Assembly (NCBI GenBank): GCA_026182355.1
Contig: JAPFBL010001617.1
Coordinates: 6,397,001 to 6,461,000, forward strand
Length of the DNA: 64,000 nucleotides
Reading direction: 5' to 3'
From: Hermatobates lingyangjiaoensis
Taxonomy: Eukaryota > Arthropoda > Insecta > Hemiptera > Hermatobatidae
The notes under the pieces were generated by a model that saw only the letters and a list, made by a program, of their open reading frames with translations, searched no databases and was not told where the DNA came from. The position numbers were made by a program, and so were the translations under genes. Of the stretch, positions 22,846-35,100 are shown in pieces; the stretch's first letter is position 1, and every line of letters starts with the position of its first letter.

Positions 22846-25285
22846 AGAATAAAATCGCCACCAAAAAAATAATATTAACAAAAGATACAAAAAGAACTCA
22901 TAAAGATAACTGGACAGAAAAGCTTGTTAATAAATACGGAGATTACAACCAGACGTCTCTACGTTCAAGGATTCGTCCAAAACGAAATATACCGTTTTTA
23001 GGAAAAAGATTTACTTTAACGTTATATAATGTAAAATTATCAATGTGCCACTGACCATTACAATAACATTTTTTTTCAGATACATACTTTTCATATTATG
23101 AAATAATTACACTTGCAAAAACTAAAGAATATCTAGTTGTAGTTTTCTAACTTGACCAGTCGCTTGATTATATTTAAATTACCCTCAGAAATATTGTTAA
23201 GTATCATTAAAACTGTAGAGATATCATAGCTCCAATAATATTGAATAAAAAAAGTTATAATTATCACATGTTATTTATTAACTTGTTAAACGATATTTCA
23301 TTATAGGTTTTACAAAGTATACTGTCAAACAGTGCTTGTAAATTTATTTAATAAAAATAATATAAAACTAACGAGAAAGGTAAAATTAAAGTTTTCTGAG
23401 ACTTGTCCATGGATGATTCAGGAGTAAGAAAGGTATAACACTGTGTAGTATATGATATAGACAGGTCAAGATACTTTCTGTAGTGAATTGTGTAGGGCAG
23501 ATTGGCCAAAACAAAGTCTACATATCCAGCATTAACAACTCCCAGAACTCCAGAATAACTGCCGTTTGCTTGTTTAACGCCCCATGCTTCTGTTTCTGGC
23601 ACTTCAATTACAGATTTTTTGAAGTTCATCTCTTGTGAAAATAGTTCAAAAATCTAAAATCATAAAAGTGATTTCTGTAAATTTAAGTAGTTCAGGTATT
23701 TATGTGAAATTAAGAGAAACATGAAATACAAAAAAATCTGGGGAGGTCCTCAATCAACTTTACTATGAACAATTTTAATTAACTCATTCATTTTAGTGTG
23801 TTTACTATATTTTTGCGATCATAATGACAATATGATTAGCATGTTTGTGTAAAATTATTGGGGAAATCTAGGAAGATATATTTCGAATCAGTAATAAAAA
23901 GAAACAGGAATCATCATTTTAAATAGTACGATTTATCAAATAATATTACTAATCATCAAAATCAGATAAGTAACCGTAACTAAGAAGTTAGAGCTGTAAA
24001 CAGCCTGAATATGTTATTAATCACATTATCAGAAGTCAAAGTTATAAGTATTATAGTTGTGTGTATTATGCAGGGCTGGGTCAACGTAGTTCATCACGTG
24101 TCAATTCATTTTGATTAATTTGAGAGAGTCAATTGATTAATCTGGGTCCATTCAAATACTAATTTGAGAGAATTAATACAAACATAATAAATAAGTACAA
24201 ACACACATAAAATTCAATAATAAAGTAACCGTAAATATTTTCACAAAAGGAGTACAGTAATCCCTCGCTAGTTCGCGTTTCAGTTTTCGCGGGGTTCTGA
24301 AATGTTCGATTAAAAAGTAAAAAAATATAAATAAATATTCAACTGTAATTGCAGTAAAAAATAAAAAAAATACAACTCGTAATGAAAAAGTACAGTAGTT
24401 AGTATTAGAGAAGAAAATATACAGGATTCTTCTGGTACAATCGAATACGGATAGTTAGAATTTTTTTATTTTATTTACTTGCATTATTATTTACTGTACA
24501 ATACATAAAGGGTATAATTCTCTTTCTCTCTTATAGTCAATAAAGACGTAAATTTTTTTTATTAATTATTTCTTATTTTTTTTTTCATTTTTATTTACCA
24601 CATAGTACAGTATTCAGTAAGGTCAGGATTTTCTCTCTGTTGGAAAGCTCGTTGTTTGAGTTTTAGAGGCTTTTATAAAGGTGCGTCCATTATTCGCGGA
24701 TTTTCGCTTTTCGCGGGTGTCTTCGGTCCCCTTATCAGCGAAAAGTGAGGGGTTACAGTATTTCCAATTTACCTGGTGAGATAAGAAACGTTGGTTTATT
24801 TTATATAAACAGTCAATGTTGTAAGAATTGTTCTCACAAAAATAAAACTGAAAAAGATGTTTGAAATAGTCATGACAAATGAACTGCAAATATTAGCACA
24901 ATTATTTCATAGACTTCATATTATTCGATTACATTTAATTTAAATGATTAAATATTAATAACTCAAAATAATATTGATTATTGATCAAATTTTTAAAAGA
25001 AGTTTGCCTCCAATAAATTACTGTTTGTAACCTTGAGATTTTAAAATATTATAGTACATAGATAAAACAAGTGATTTTCATAAGAATATTAATAATTATA
25101 CTTTTTGGTGTTTATTAATTAAATTATAAAATAAAAAATAATGTTAAGAAGAAAAACAATTTTAAACTGCCAAATTTCTGGATTACTAGCAAAGTGGTAA
25201 AAATAGTACCTATTTTGATATTAAGTACAATAAGGTACCTTTTCCATACTTCAGTATTGCCATAAAAAATAGTCCTCTGTACAAG

Positions 25286-25322
<37 letters not shown>

Positions 25323-28300
25323 TGAAATTGCATTAACATGAAACAAACAGTGCTCTTTATAGCATGCTAATAATGTTTGGGTTGCAATACACCCATTTAA
25401 CTTAAATTAGTGATTAAATTATATTAAATTAAATTAGTAATTAAGTAAACGTAACATCAAACTTCTTGACAAACAATTGATTTTTGGTTCTATTTTTATA
25501 TAACTACAAGCAAACAAACAAACTCACTAACTTTATATAATAGATAATTATAAATTAGATACATTTATTAGCTTCAAACATTTCCAGTTCATCCTATTAT
25601 AAGGATTTATTTTTACTTTAAAATAAGTAAAGTATAGTATATCAAAAAATTCGATCTCAGATTTCAACTAATTTACATGTTTTTAGATCCCCAAATCACA
25701 AAAACAAACATCGTTTTTTTCTATCAAGTCTATGTTTATGTGGATGGGTGGTATCTCAAAATTTGTGAGGACCAAGCAGACCACACGATTTTATGAATCA
25801 AATTCATACTTCACGCAAAAGTAGTCTAGATGAGCCCTATTGTTTAGAGGCAATAATGCATCATGGGAAATTCACTTTTTTGGCCAAAAGGTGTTTTAGA
25901 CAACATTTTTTCTCCTAAATTACTAGCTCTAGAGTCTTGAAATTTTCTCATTATCGTGGAAGCGAAAAAAGCAATAATTGAAATTTTTTTATGGTAAAAT
26001 GTAAAATTGTAACTTATGATTCAATCTGAAAGATTGTGAGGAAGATACAAGCCATACCGTTTGATGGATCAAAATGAAATTGTACCTAAAAATAGAACAT
26101 TACATGGGCAATGAGTTGATGATTTTTTTCAAAATTACATTAACCAAAAGGGTGTTACAGTACACTTTCTGTTTTCAGAAAATGTTTCTTTGACACTAAA
26201 CGGCTGAATAGAAAACAATGAAACTTTGCCAGAAATGAAACAAAGGATTAGCAATTTATAAAGAAATATTCTTGAAATTTCAATTATCGCAAAGAACAAT
26301 AAAAAACTTAATTTTCAACATGGACTAATGGATGAAATACTTGCAAATACCAACAATATTTGTCTGATTTGATTACATTTATTTATATTGTTTTACATTG
26401 ACTTAGACATTTTAAAACTAAATCGACTGAAATAAAATTGTTGTTTAGATGTTTAATGAAAAAAATTTAAATTATTTAATGACTTAAAATGAGATGTAAG
26501 AAGAATAAAATTTTACATTAAAAAAATCAACGCCAATCGAATATATAATTTCTATGCTTTCCATGGTATGATAGATTTGCACAACAAAATGATCTAATCA
26601 ATCTATATGTTGCACTCTTGAACAAAACTTAATATAAGACGTAGATTTTCTTGTGTTTATGAATCATACTAGCAAACGTACCCGTCTTTGACGGAATGAA
26701 AAATTCTATTATACCTGGTATTACAAAATACCATGGAATACCATACCAATTATAGTATTATACTAATACTATAATTGGAAATTATAGAATAGTAGAAAAT
26801 ATAATTATTAGAACAGTGTTAAACAAATGGTTAATGTTAAACATTAGCTCTCCGTCCTTCAGGTTCATGGAAGAACAAACAGTTGGAACCTCTGACTCTT
26901 GAGCAAGTAAACTACAGTTTACCATGTGAGAAAAACTTGGTCTTGCTAACTTGAATTTCTGCGTTAGACAAAGTTTCCCCTTGCGACTTAGTTAACGTCA
27001 TTGCGAAATAGACTCTGAAAAGACTTTGCAATCGCTTCAACAGGAACAAATAGTGGCTCGGAATCAATGGTATGGGTGTTATACACAGACTCCCCAATAC
27101 CACACCCAGTTATGATGTCCGCCTCTATGGCATATCTGTGCAGAGCACAAGTCAGAGTCGTGTCCCGTTGCACAGTTTTTGGGCACTCACGTTTCGTAAC
27201 ATTAAATTTGTTACTGCTACTAAATTGCAGCGAGATTGGTGCTCCTACTTGAAGTTTTTACTCATGAGCAGGCAGTCCAGGAGAAATAAATTCAGAGTCA
27301 AGACTCACTTTACTGACTTGTAAGTTCTTTCCTCGGTATGATATAGCGTAAGAACTTATTTGTTGATTTTTCCTGCCTGTTCATATTAAGGGCTGAGAAT
27401 CGGTCGTTTACAAAACTATTTATTTTAATAGATAGTAGATCCTCAACTCTGGGAAACACTTTTTTAATGATGTCAAATACGCAATATATTCATATGCTCC
27501 AATGAAAGTAAAATCAACTAACAATACCTACTTGCCACACCTGTGTATTTTCAAACCAAACTTGCCTAATAAGTTAGGAAAATACAGCTTAAAGCCCCAT
27601 AACTTCGCTCGCGTACTGAATTATCAATCTATTTAGAGCCTATATTTTTAGTTAGGTATACACAAATCTAGTGTCAAAGTTTCAGCTTGCTATAGGTCTT
27701 ATGGTTGCTGAGTTTACTTGAGACAAACGTTTTTCCTTTAAACGTCGATAACTTCACTTCTACGTTGAATTTCGAATCAATTCAGAGCCTATATTTTAAG
27801 TGAGACATACACAAATCTACCGTAAAAGTTTCAACTTAATATGTCTTATGGTGGCTGAGTTTACTTGTGACAAAACTTTCCGGACAAACCGACAAAGCGA
27901 CAAAATTTTTTCGAAGGGTGGATTCGGTTTCTCCAATGTATTAAACGTAAAGAAAACTTGAAATGAGTCAGTTCTAAGCAATGTACAGACAAAATCATTA
28001 TTTTATTTATATAGATTACATTTGAGGAATTTTGAAGTATGGGAAAAGGATTCTTTCGTTCTATATTATAAAAGGGAAACTAATTTTAAGCTAATTCTCC
28101 AAATTGTCAAGAAGTTTGATATTATGTTTACTTATAGTAAAATTAAGTGCAGGCCACCCAGATTTTTTATTAGATTTATGTTAGGTTAGGATCCTCAAAG
28201 CGTTTGACGAATGGTATTGAAATTGAACATAGAAATAGCTCCTATTAAAGCACAAGTAGCATAGTTTTTTTTAGTAAAATTGCTTCAACAGAAATTTGCA

Positions 28301-31080
28301 TTACAGAATATTTTGTGAATTTAGAAAATATTTTTTCTCATCCAACTACTAACACTAGAAAATTTAAATTTAGATAGATAATTAGTTAGATTTTATTTAG
28401 ATAGTTAAGTTAGGCTGCAGTGGCAGTCTCCATCACAAGAAACACTTATAGGCCGAATATTTGGACAGGGACAAGTAGAGAGGGAAAAAAGCGATTATGT
28501 TAAAAGAAGGAATAATGACGGGGACGGAATGACCGAAAGAGGGAAATTTGTAACTGAACCCACAGTAAGAGGTGAATGATGCATACGGACTGTAAATAAA
28601 GACAGTTTGGATAGAACTGAAAAGGTTAACAGGAGGGAGATTTCTAAAATAACTGTGCTATAAACGGGAATATAAGAGATAGAGAATGATAGAAAAATAT
28701 TGACTAAGGAAGCGAGGAGGGAATTATTTGTATCTAAATTATTGTAACAGCATGGTAGAGTGATATGTTTGAAAGAGGGAGAGAGAAGATAAATTATGGG
28801 AGAAAGTTAGGTTTAAAACTGATTTTATCATATAGTAATATTCAATATCATTCTCTAATTGTAATTTCCCTCTTATAATAGTTGTTAGAAAGCTCCCTCT
28901 TTCTGTCTTCTATACTACCTTGCTTCCAGCCAGAACATTAGACTCATCTGTGGTCCGTTATCACTCTATCCCTCAGTGACCCCCTTGCAATAGTCAACTC
29001 GGAATCTCTCTCTGAGGGTCCTTCTATTCCTCCTCACTCCCTATCTGAAAATTACCGGTCTCTATCCTTTTTTATCACTCCATCTCCCTCGTTATAACTT
29101 TTGTAATAAGCTACGAGTAGTTACAAAAGGGTGACAAAATCTCCTTACTCCTGCCATCTCTCCTGACGTCCCTTCCTCATTTAAATCGCTCTCCATCCCC
29201 CTACCTTGATTAAAATTGCAAATTTTCCTCCTTCCATTGGTTAATGTGATCCAGAACTCTATATATTATGTTACATTATTAGGGTAGGGTGACCTTACAC
29301 AGAGTGGTTAATTTAAAATTGATTTTAAATAATGCAAATGGAATCAAAATACTTAAGTTATTAAATAAGAAAGTCCAAAAAAAACTAACATTTTAAAGAC
29401 AACATTATTGAAAAAGCATCTAATTGTTACTTCACATTCATTGTTATTTCTTATGAAGTACCTAATATATTACCAGTATTCATTCATTTTGTCCAATATT
29501 TAATATATATTTAACCAAATGTTACTTTACCATCATTTCAACTCCCGAAAAATTGCTTCCGTCGATTATTATTTCCGAAGCATTGTTAAATGTTGGTCGA
29601 TCTTCATTCTTGATATTTGATGGAATATACTGAAACGTTACTGCATGAACTAATTCCTGCTTCATGTCTGTTGTCTTCTCGTTGAAAAGATGAATACCTT
29701 TCTGAGAAATAAAACACTTTAGAAATATAACTAAATAATTATGATTATACTTATACATTAACATACAGTATACAATGTGAACAAGAAATAGGGTGATAAC
29801 AGAACAAATTTGGAAAACAACAATTATTTACCTGTCCTAACTTAGTCGTGGTTAGAGATACTGAAGTTTTATACCTTTGTTTCGGGATTTAGGACTTAAA
29901 TTATTTCAATTTAAGTTTTTCAACAACCAACCATGTAATTGTTGTCGTTGTTTTTCTTAATAAATCACAAATTTTTGGGTAGATTAGAAACAACTCTGAT
30001 ATAGTGTTAAGGTTGTATGAAAAATTAATTCTACTGATTACAAGGGACTGCCAAATTTAAAAAATAAAGAATACCAATTTTCATATATATATACCACAAT
30101 TAAAAGAAACGGTTCAGCGGACTTTTTTAAATAAAATAAATTCAAAACAAAGGAAACACACAGAAAGACACTGACATAACTCACATCGATATTTCGACCA
30201 TCGTCGTCATCAGGAGGTGTGAAGAGCGAAGAGTCCCGCAAGAAGTCACCGCCCTGCCTTCTTGCGGGACTCTTCGCTCTTCACACCTCCTGATGACGGC
30301 GATGGTAGAAATATCGATGTGAGTTATGTCTGTGTCTTTCTGTGTGTTTCCTTCGTTTTGAATTTATATATATATATCAGTTCACAAACGAAGAAAAGCA
30401 ACACACAGAGAAAGAGACACACTTACAAACTCAAATTTTCGGATGATCCGTCTTCAGGAGAAAAGAGAGAATGGGCGACCAAGCACAACAGCAGGAAACC
30501 GTCCCGGTAACCGACCGTGCTGCCACGCGCGCCCGGTTCAGGAAGTAATGAAGTAGAGACGATCAGAAGAAAATTAATATTAAAATTATAATTAAGAATT
30601 AAGAAAAGCAGTTCTGGTTGATTGAAGGTAAAATAAACAGCAGGAAGATAAATGAAGTATAAAAAGGAATACCGTGAAAAATACCTAAAAGCATGAAAAA
30701 GGAAGATAACAGAGTTGGTAAGGCGATGAGAAACAAATGAAAATACAAGGATAAGATCAATTAAAAATAAATGTAATAATATAAAATAAATAAATAATTA
30801 AAGCAATTGAAAAAATAGGAATAAAAATAAATAAAATAAAAATAATAAATAAATATTAAATAAAAAAAAATATATATATATAAATAAATAAAATAAAGAT
30901 AAAATATATTTATCGCTTAAGGTTTAATCCGGGTTTGGAACGTGCCTTGAGCAAGCAAATATGTGCCTCCTCGGATGCTCTGAGGGTTACAGTATAGTCA
31001 TCAGGAGGCACATATTTGCTTGCTCAAGGCACGTTCCAAACCCGGATTAAACCTTAAGCGATAAATATATTTTATCTTTA

Positions 31081-31125
<45 letters not shown>

Positions 31126-31460
31126 ACTTTATTTAATTAATTTAATTTAATTTAATTTATATATATATATAAAGGTTAAGAAAAGAAAAAATAAAGAAAT
31201 TTATTATTTTTATTATTTTTTCTTTTCTTAACCTTTATTCTACTTTTCAAAAACATTTTTTTTTCTCTTTGCTCTCGACTTCTTAGTTCTTTTTTTATTT
31301 GTCTCCTTTGCGGCAGCACTGCTTTAGCCCTCACCCAGTGAGTTCTTTAGTTGACTGTCGTCCCTCCGTCAATTCACTTCTTCTCCTGAGGACGACCGCC
31401 ATTACGGTCGAATTATTGAAAAGTGAGTCTTTGTTGTGTTTCAGTTTATGTGTAACTGCT

Positions 31461-31524
<64 letters not shown>

Positions 31525-32109
31525 CTTATATATATGATGACTGTCGTCTTCTGATGGCACTACTTTCTCTCCTGACGACAACTTTGTATAATTTTTCATA
31601 CAACCATTACACTATATCAGAGTTGTTTTAATTTTCCCAAAACTGTATTATTTATTAAAAAAATAATAAACAACAATAACATGGTTGTTTGTTGAAAAAC
31701 TTAGATTGAAATGATTGAATTCCTAAAAACGACGACAGAGGCAAAATAATTAAAGTGACCTTTGTGTTCGTTTTCATTCATATATGTTCATGTCTCCTGC
31801 CAGCCTACTCTCGAAAATCCCTGAATCTACATTACATCGTAGAGCAGTAAGAAAGTTGAGGAACATAAGCAAAAAAGTGGTAAACGCAGAAGCTACCGCT
31901 AATTTCAATTATATATATATATATATTTTACCAATGTACCTGTAACTGATATATATATATCGGATGATCCGTCTTCAGGAGAAAAGAGAGAATGGGCGAC
32001 CAAGCACGCCGGAAACACAACGGCGTGTTGTGTAAGTTTTGTGTAATTACAAATTCTGTAAGTTTTCTTTGTATTCTCTTTTCTGTGTCGTGCTTTGTGT
32101 AATTTAAAG

Positions 32110-32161
<52 letters not shown>

Positions 32162-35100
32162 GGTGTCCCAAAAAAATGTATACACACTTTTAATAATTAT
32201 AAATTTGTAGTTTATTATAATTGGAATAAATTTCAACATGTAAAAGAATTTACAAATATCATTCTATTGTCCTGTTATCGCATGTTCTCACACTGATGTC
32301 CGTTCTGCTCCAGACACTGCTGACAAAGCGAAGGAATGGCACACATCATGGAACAATTCTCTTGGGATATTCGTACATTCACGTTCAATGGTTGCCCTCA
32401 ATTGAACGACTGTTGCAGGTTTCTGTGCGTAGACTTTGTCCTTTAGGTATCCCCATAAAAAGAAATCTAGTGGTGTGAGATCTGGTGAACGTGGAGGGTA
32501 TTCGACAAAACCTCTTCGTCCAATCCACCGGTTTGGCAAGATCCTATCAAGAAAGGATCTAACATCGCGATGGTAGTGTGGCGGTGCCCCATCCTGCTGG
32601 AAATAAAATTCTTCCTGTTCAAAGTCTTCTCTAATGCTTGGCATGACAGACTGTTGCAGCAGGTTCAAGTAAACAGGACCAGTCACAGTAGCGTCAAAAA
32701 AGAAAGGTCCAATTAATCCCCGTGAAGATAGGCCGCACCACACTGTAATTCCTGGTAAATTAACATGGTGGTCAACCATAACATGTGGATTCTCAGGTCT
32801 CCAGTAGGTGTAATTGTGTCTGTTAATTGAACCATTTAATTTGAATGTGGCCTCATCACTCCACACAATCTTTGTAGAAAAGTGTGCACCTTCGTTACAT
32901 CGTTCCAAGTACCACTCGCAATACTGTACTCTTCGGTCTGGATCATCGTCATTAAGAGCATGGACTAATTTTGGAATGTAACTTCTCCATTGACAACGTA
33001 AATCTGTAAAGAACGTAAACAACGTAATATGTAAAGAAAAAATAAACAATTGAGTTATCAGCTGCTACAATGTGTATACATTTTTTTGGGACACCCTGTA
33101 TATATATATATGTATGTATATATATAACGGTAGAGATAACGGTTTTGTTGGTTCGGTATTAGAAGCTAGCCTTGATTTATAGCCCTGATAATGTCTTAAA
33201 ATAAAGGCGAAACGTTGGCGAAAAGGTGATTCTAAATATTAACCCTGACCAAACTCCAAGAAGAAGAAAAAGTGTTTATATATATATAAAGATTTCACAT
33301 AAACACTCGAAATAACATTCAATGATCAAACCACAATATGAAATGGGAAAACAAGACTAAGATCTTTCAACCGTAACAAGCGGTCTTCGTCAGAGTCAAA
33401 AACCCAACTGAAACATTAGATGCAGAAAACATCTGGTGAGGGGTTGAAAAGAGTGGGAGGGAAGAGCGGTGTTTTAAAAAGGTGAAAGCGCTGGAAAGGA
33501 CTAATGTCAAGAAAGGGATGTTTGGGGAAACAAAGGAGTACAGTAAGAAAAAGTAAAAAAAAACTAGCTGTCAACCCTCTTAGAAGAGTCTATTGCCCTC
33601 GTAACGAAAGTATCAAGTTTGAAGAGACCGTTACTAATGTTTATAATATTTGATCTTATAAATGTAATTAGAGACGATTCAATAATATTTCTTAACAACA
33701 TCGATTTTTCATAGTAATGAATTTAGCTCCTGTCCAATCATTGTTTATATGCAAGAACAAGGCGCTACTTTTTTTTCTCTACTTACGTTGTATTGGTGTT
33801 GTTTTACACGTGTCTATAATGATTTACCAGTTTGACTAATATAAATTTTATGGCAATTTTTGCACGGAATTTCATAAATACCACCGGACTCCAGTTACCT
33901 GGGAGAGTTTTTTATTAACATATTACCCACGTTATTACGATTAGAAAACACTATATTAAAATCAAGTTGTTTGACTAGTCTAGGAAGGGGTCCAGTAATT
34001 CCAGTAGGAATGATACGGTAAAATTATAGAATTTGTTCAAACCACAATAATAAATGGGAAAAAAGACTAAGATCTTTCAAACGTACAAACAGTCTTCGTC
34101 AGAGTCAGAACCCAACCTTGGGTTGCTTCAAAACCTCAGTGACAATAATAATAGTCACTCAATATTATCAAAATAGATAGACTGTACGTCTTGCAGAGGC
34201 CTACAGAGGCCTATTTATTACATCATTCCATCGATAAGTTTCTATTAGTATAATGAATTACCATTAATACGGCGCTTTGGAACAGAAATACTATTTGCAC
34301 TACTGAAATAGTTTGAATAGAATTACGTTCGTTTAATCTTTAATTCTTTTAATTTTACCATCCCTTACATATAAATCATTACCCTTTGAAATAAAAGTAG
34401 TCAATATATTTGGTATACATTTCTTTCATGTGGTCATGCCAACTAATGAGAGCCGTGTAAATTACAAGGTGTAGGTTTAATTTTCAATAGCAGGAGCTTT
34501 CTCTTAGTCGTTCAGGAAGACCAGGCATGCCACAATTCATGCCACTTTCTTTCAAAAGGCTTTATGGGATACAGAACAAGGTTTTCAGCAGCTGTATGTA
34601 GCATCTGAGCAAAGATCTTTCCTCAAAAGGTGACTGTTGTCATTCTACAGTTCTAGCACATCCATAGCTCCATTCAAGTGGCAAGTCATTGCAATCTTAC
34701 TGCAAAGCTGCCTAGACACTTGATATGCTCCTGCTTCCGTCAATGTGTTTTGAAGTTCATTACCATCAAGCAGTTGCAATCTAAAACATACTTACTTGAA
34801 ATTGCAAACTGTTCTCCTGCAATAGCTTTCAGAACGTCATAAGAAGTTGCACATGTGAAGCAGAAGCAGTCTTAAATGAAATTTCTATGCATTCCTGGGA
34901 CTGGCTGACTAGGTTCTCATTATGATGGGATAGAAGTGCTCTTTCCTAGTCTAACTTATAATCTGTTTGTTGAAAAAATAATGCTTAAGAATTTGATATA
35001 GATATGAACTGTGGCAGTATCGTCTGTTTGATTTGGCTTGAACCAAACAGTTGGTAAATATTACGTCTTTTCCTTCTCATTGTAGCTTCTCTTTGTTCTC

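Noticed and set aside
30970..31005. Hammerhead ribozyme in the loop of the 30.9 kb inverted repeat
   Set aside because: CTGATGA is present but there is no GAAA at the required place and no clear stem II.
31299..32239. Frames rich in IYIYIY between 31.3 and 32.2 kb
   Set aside because: Products of (TA)n tracts and PLE termini.
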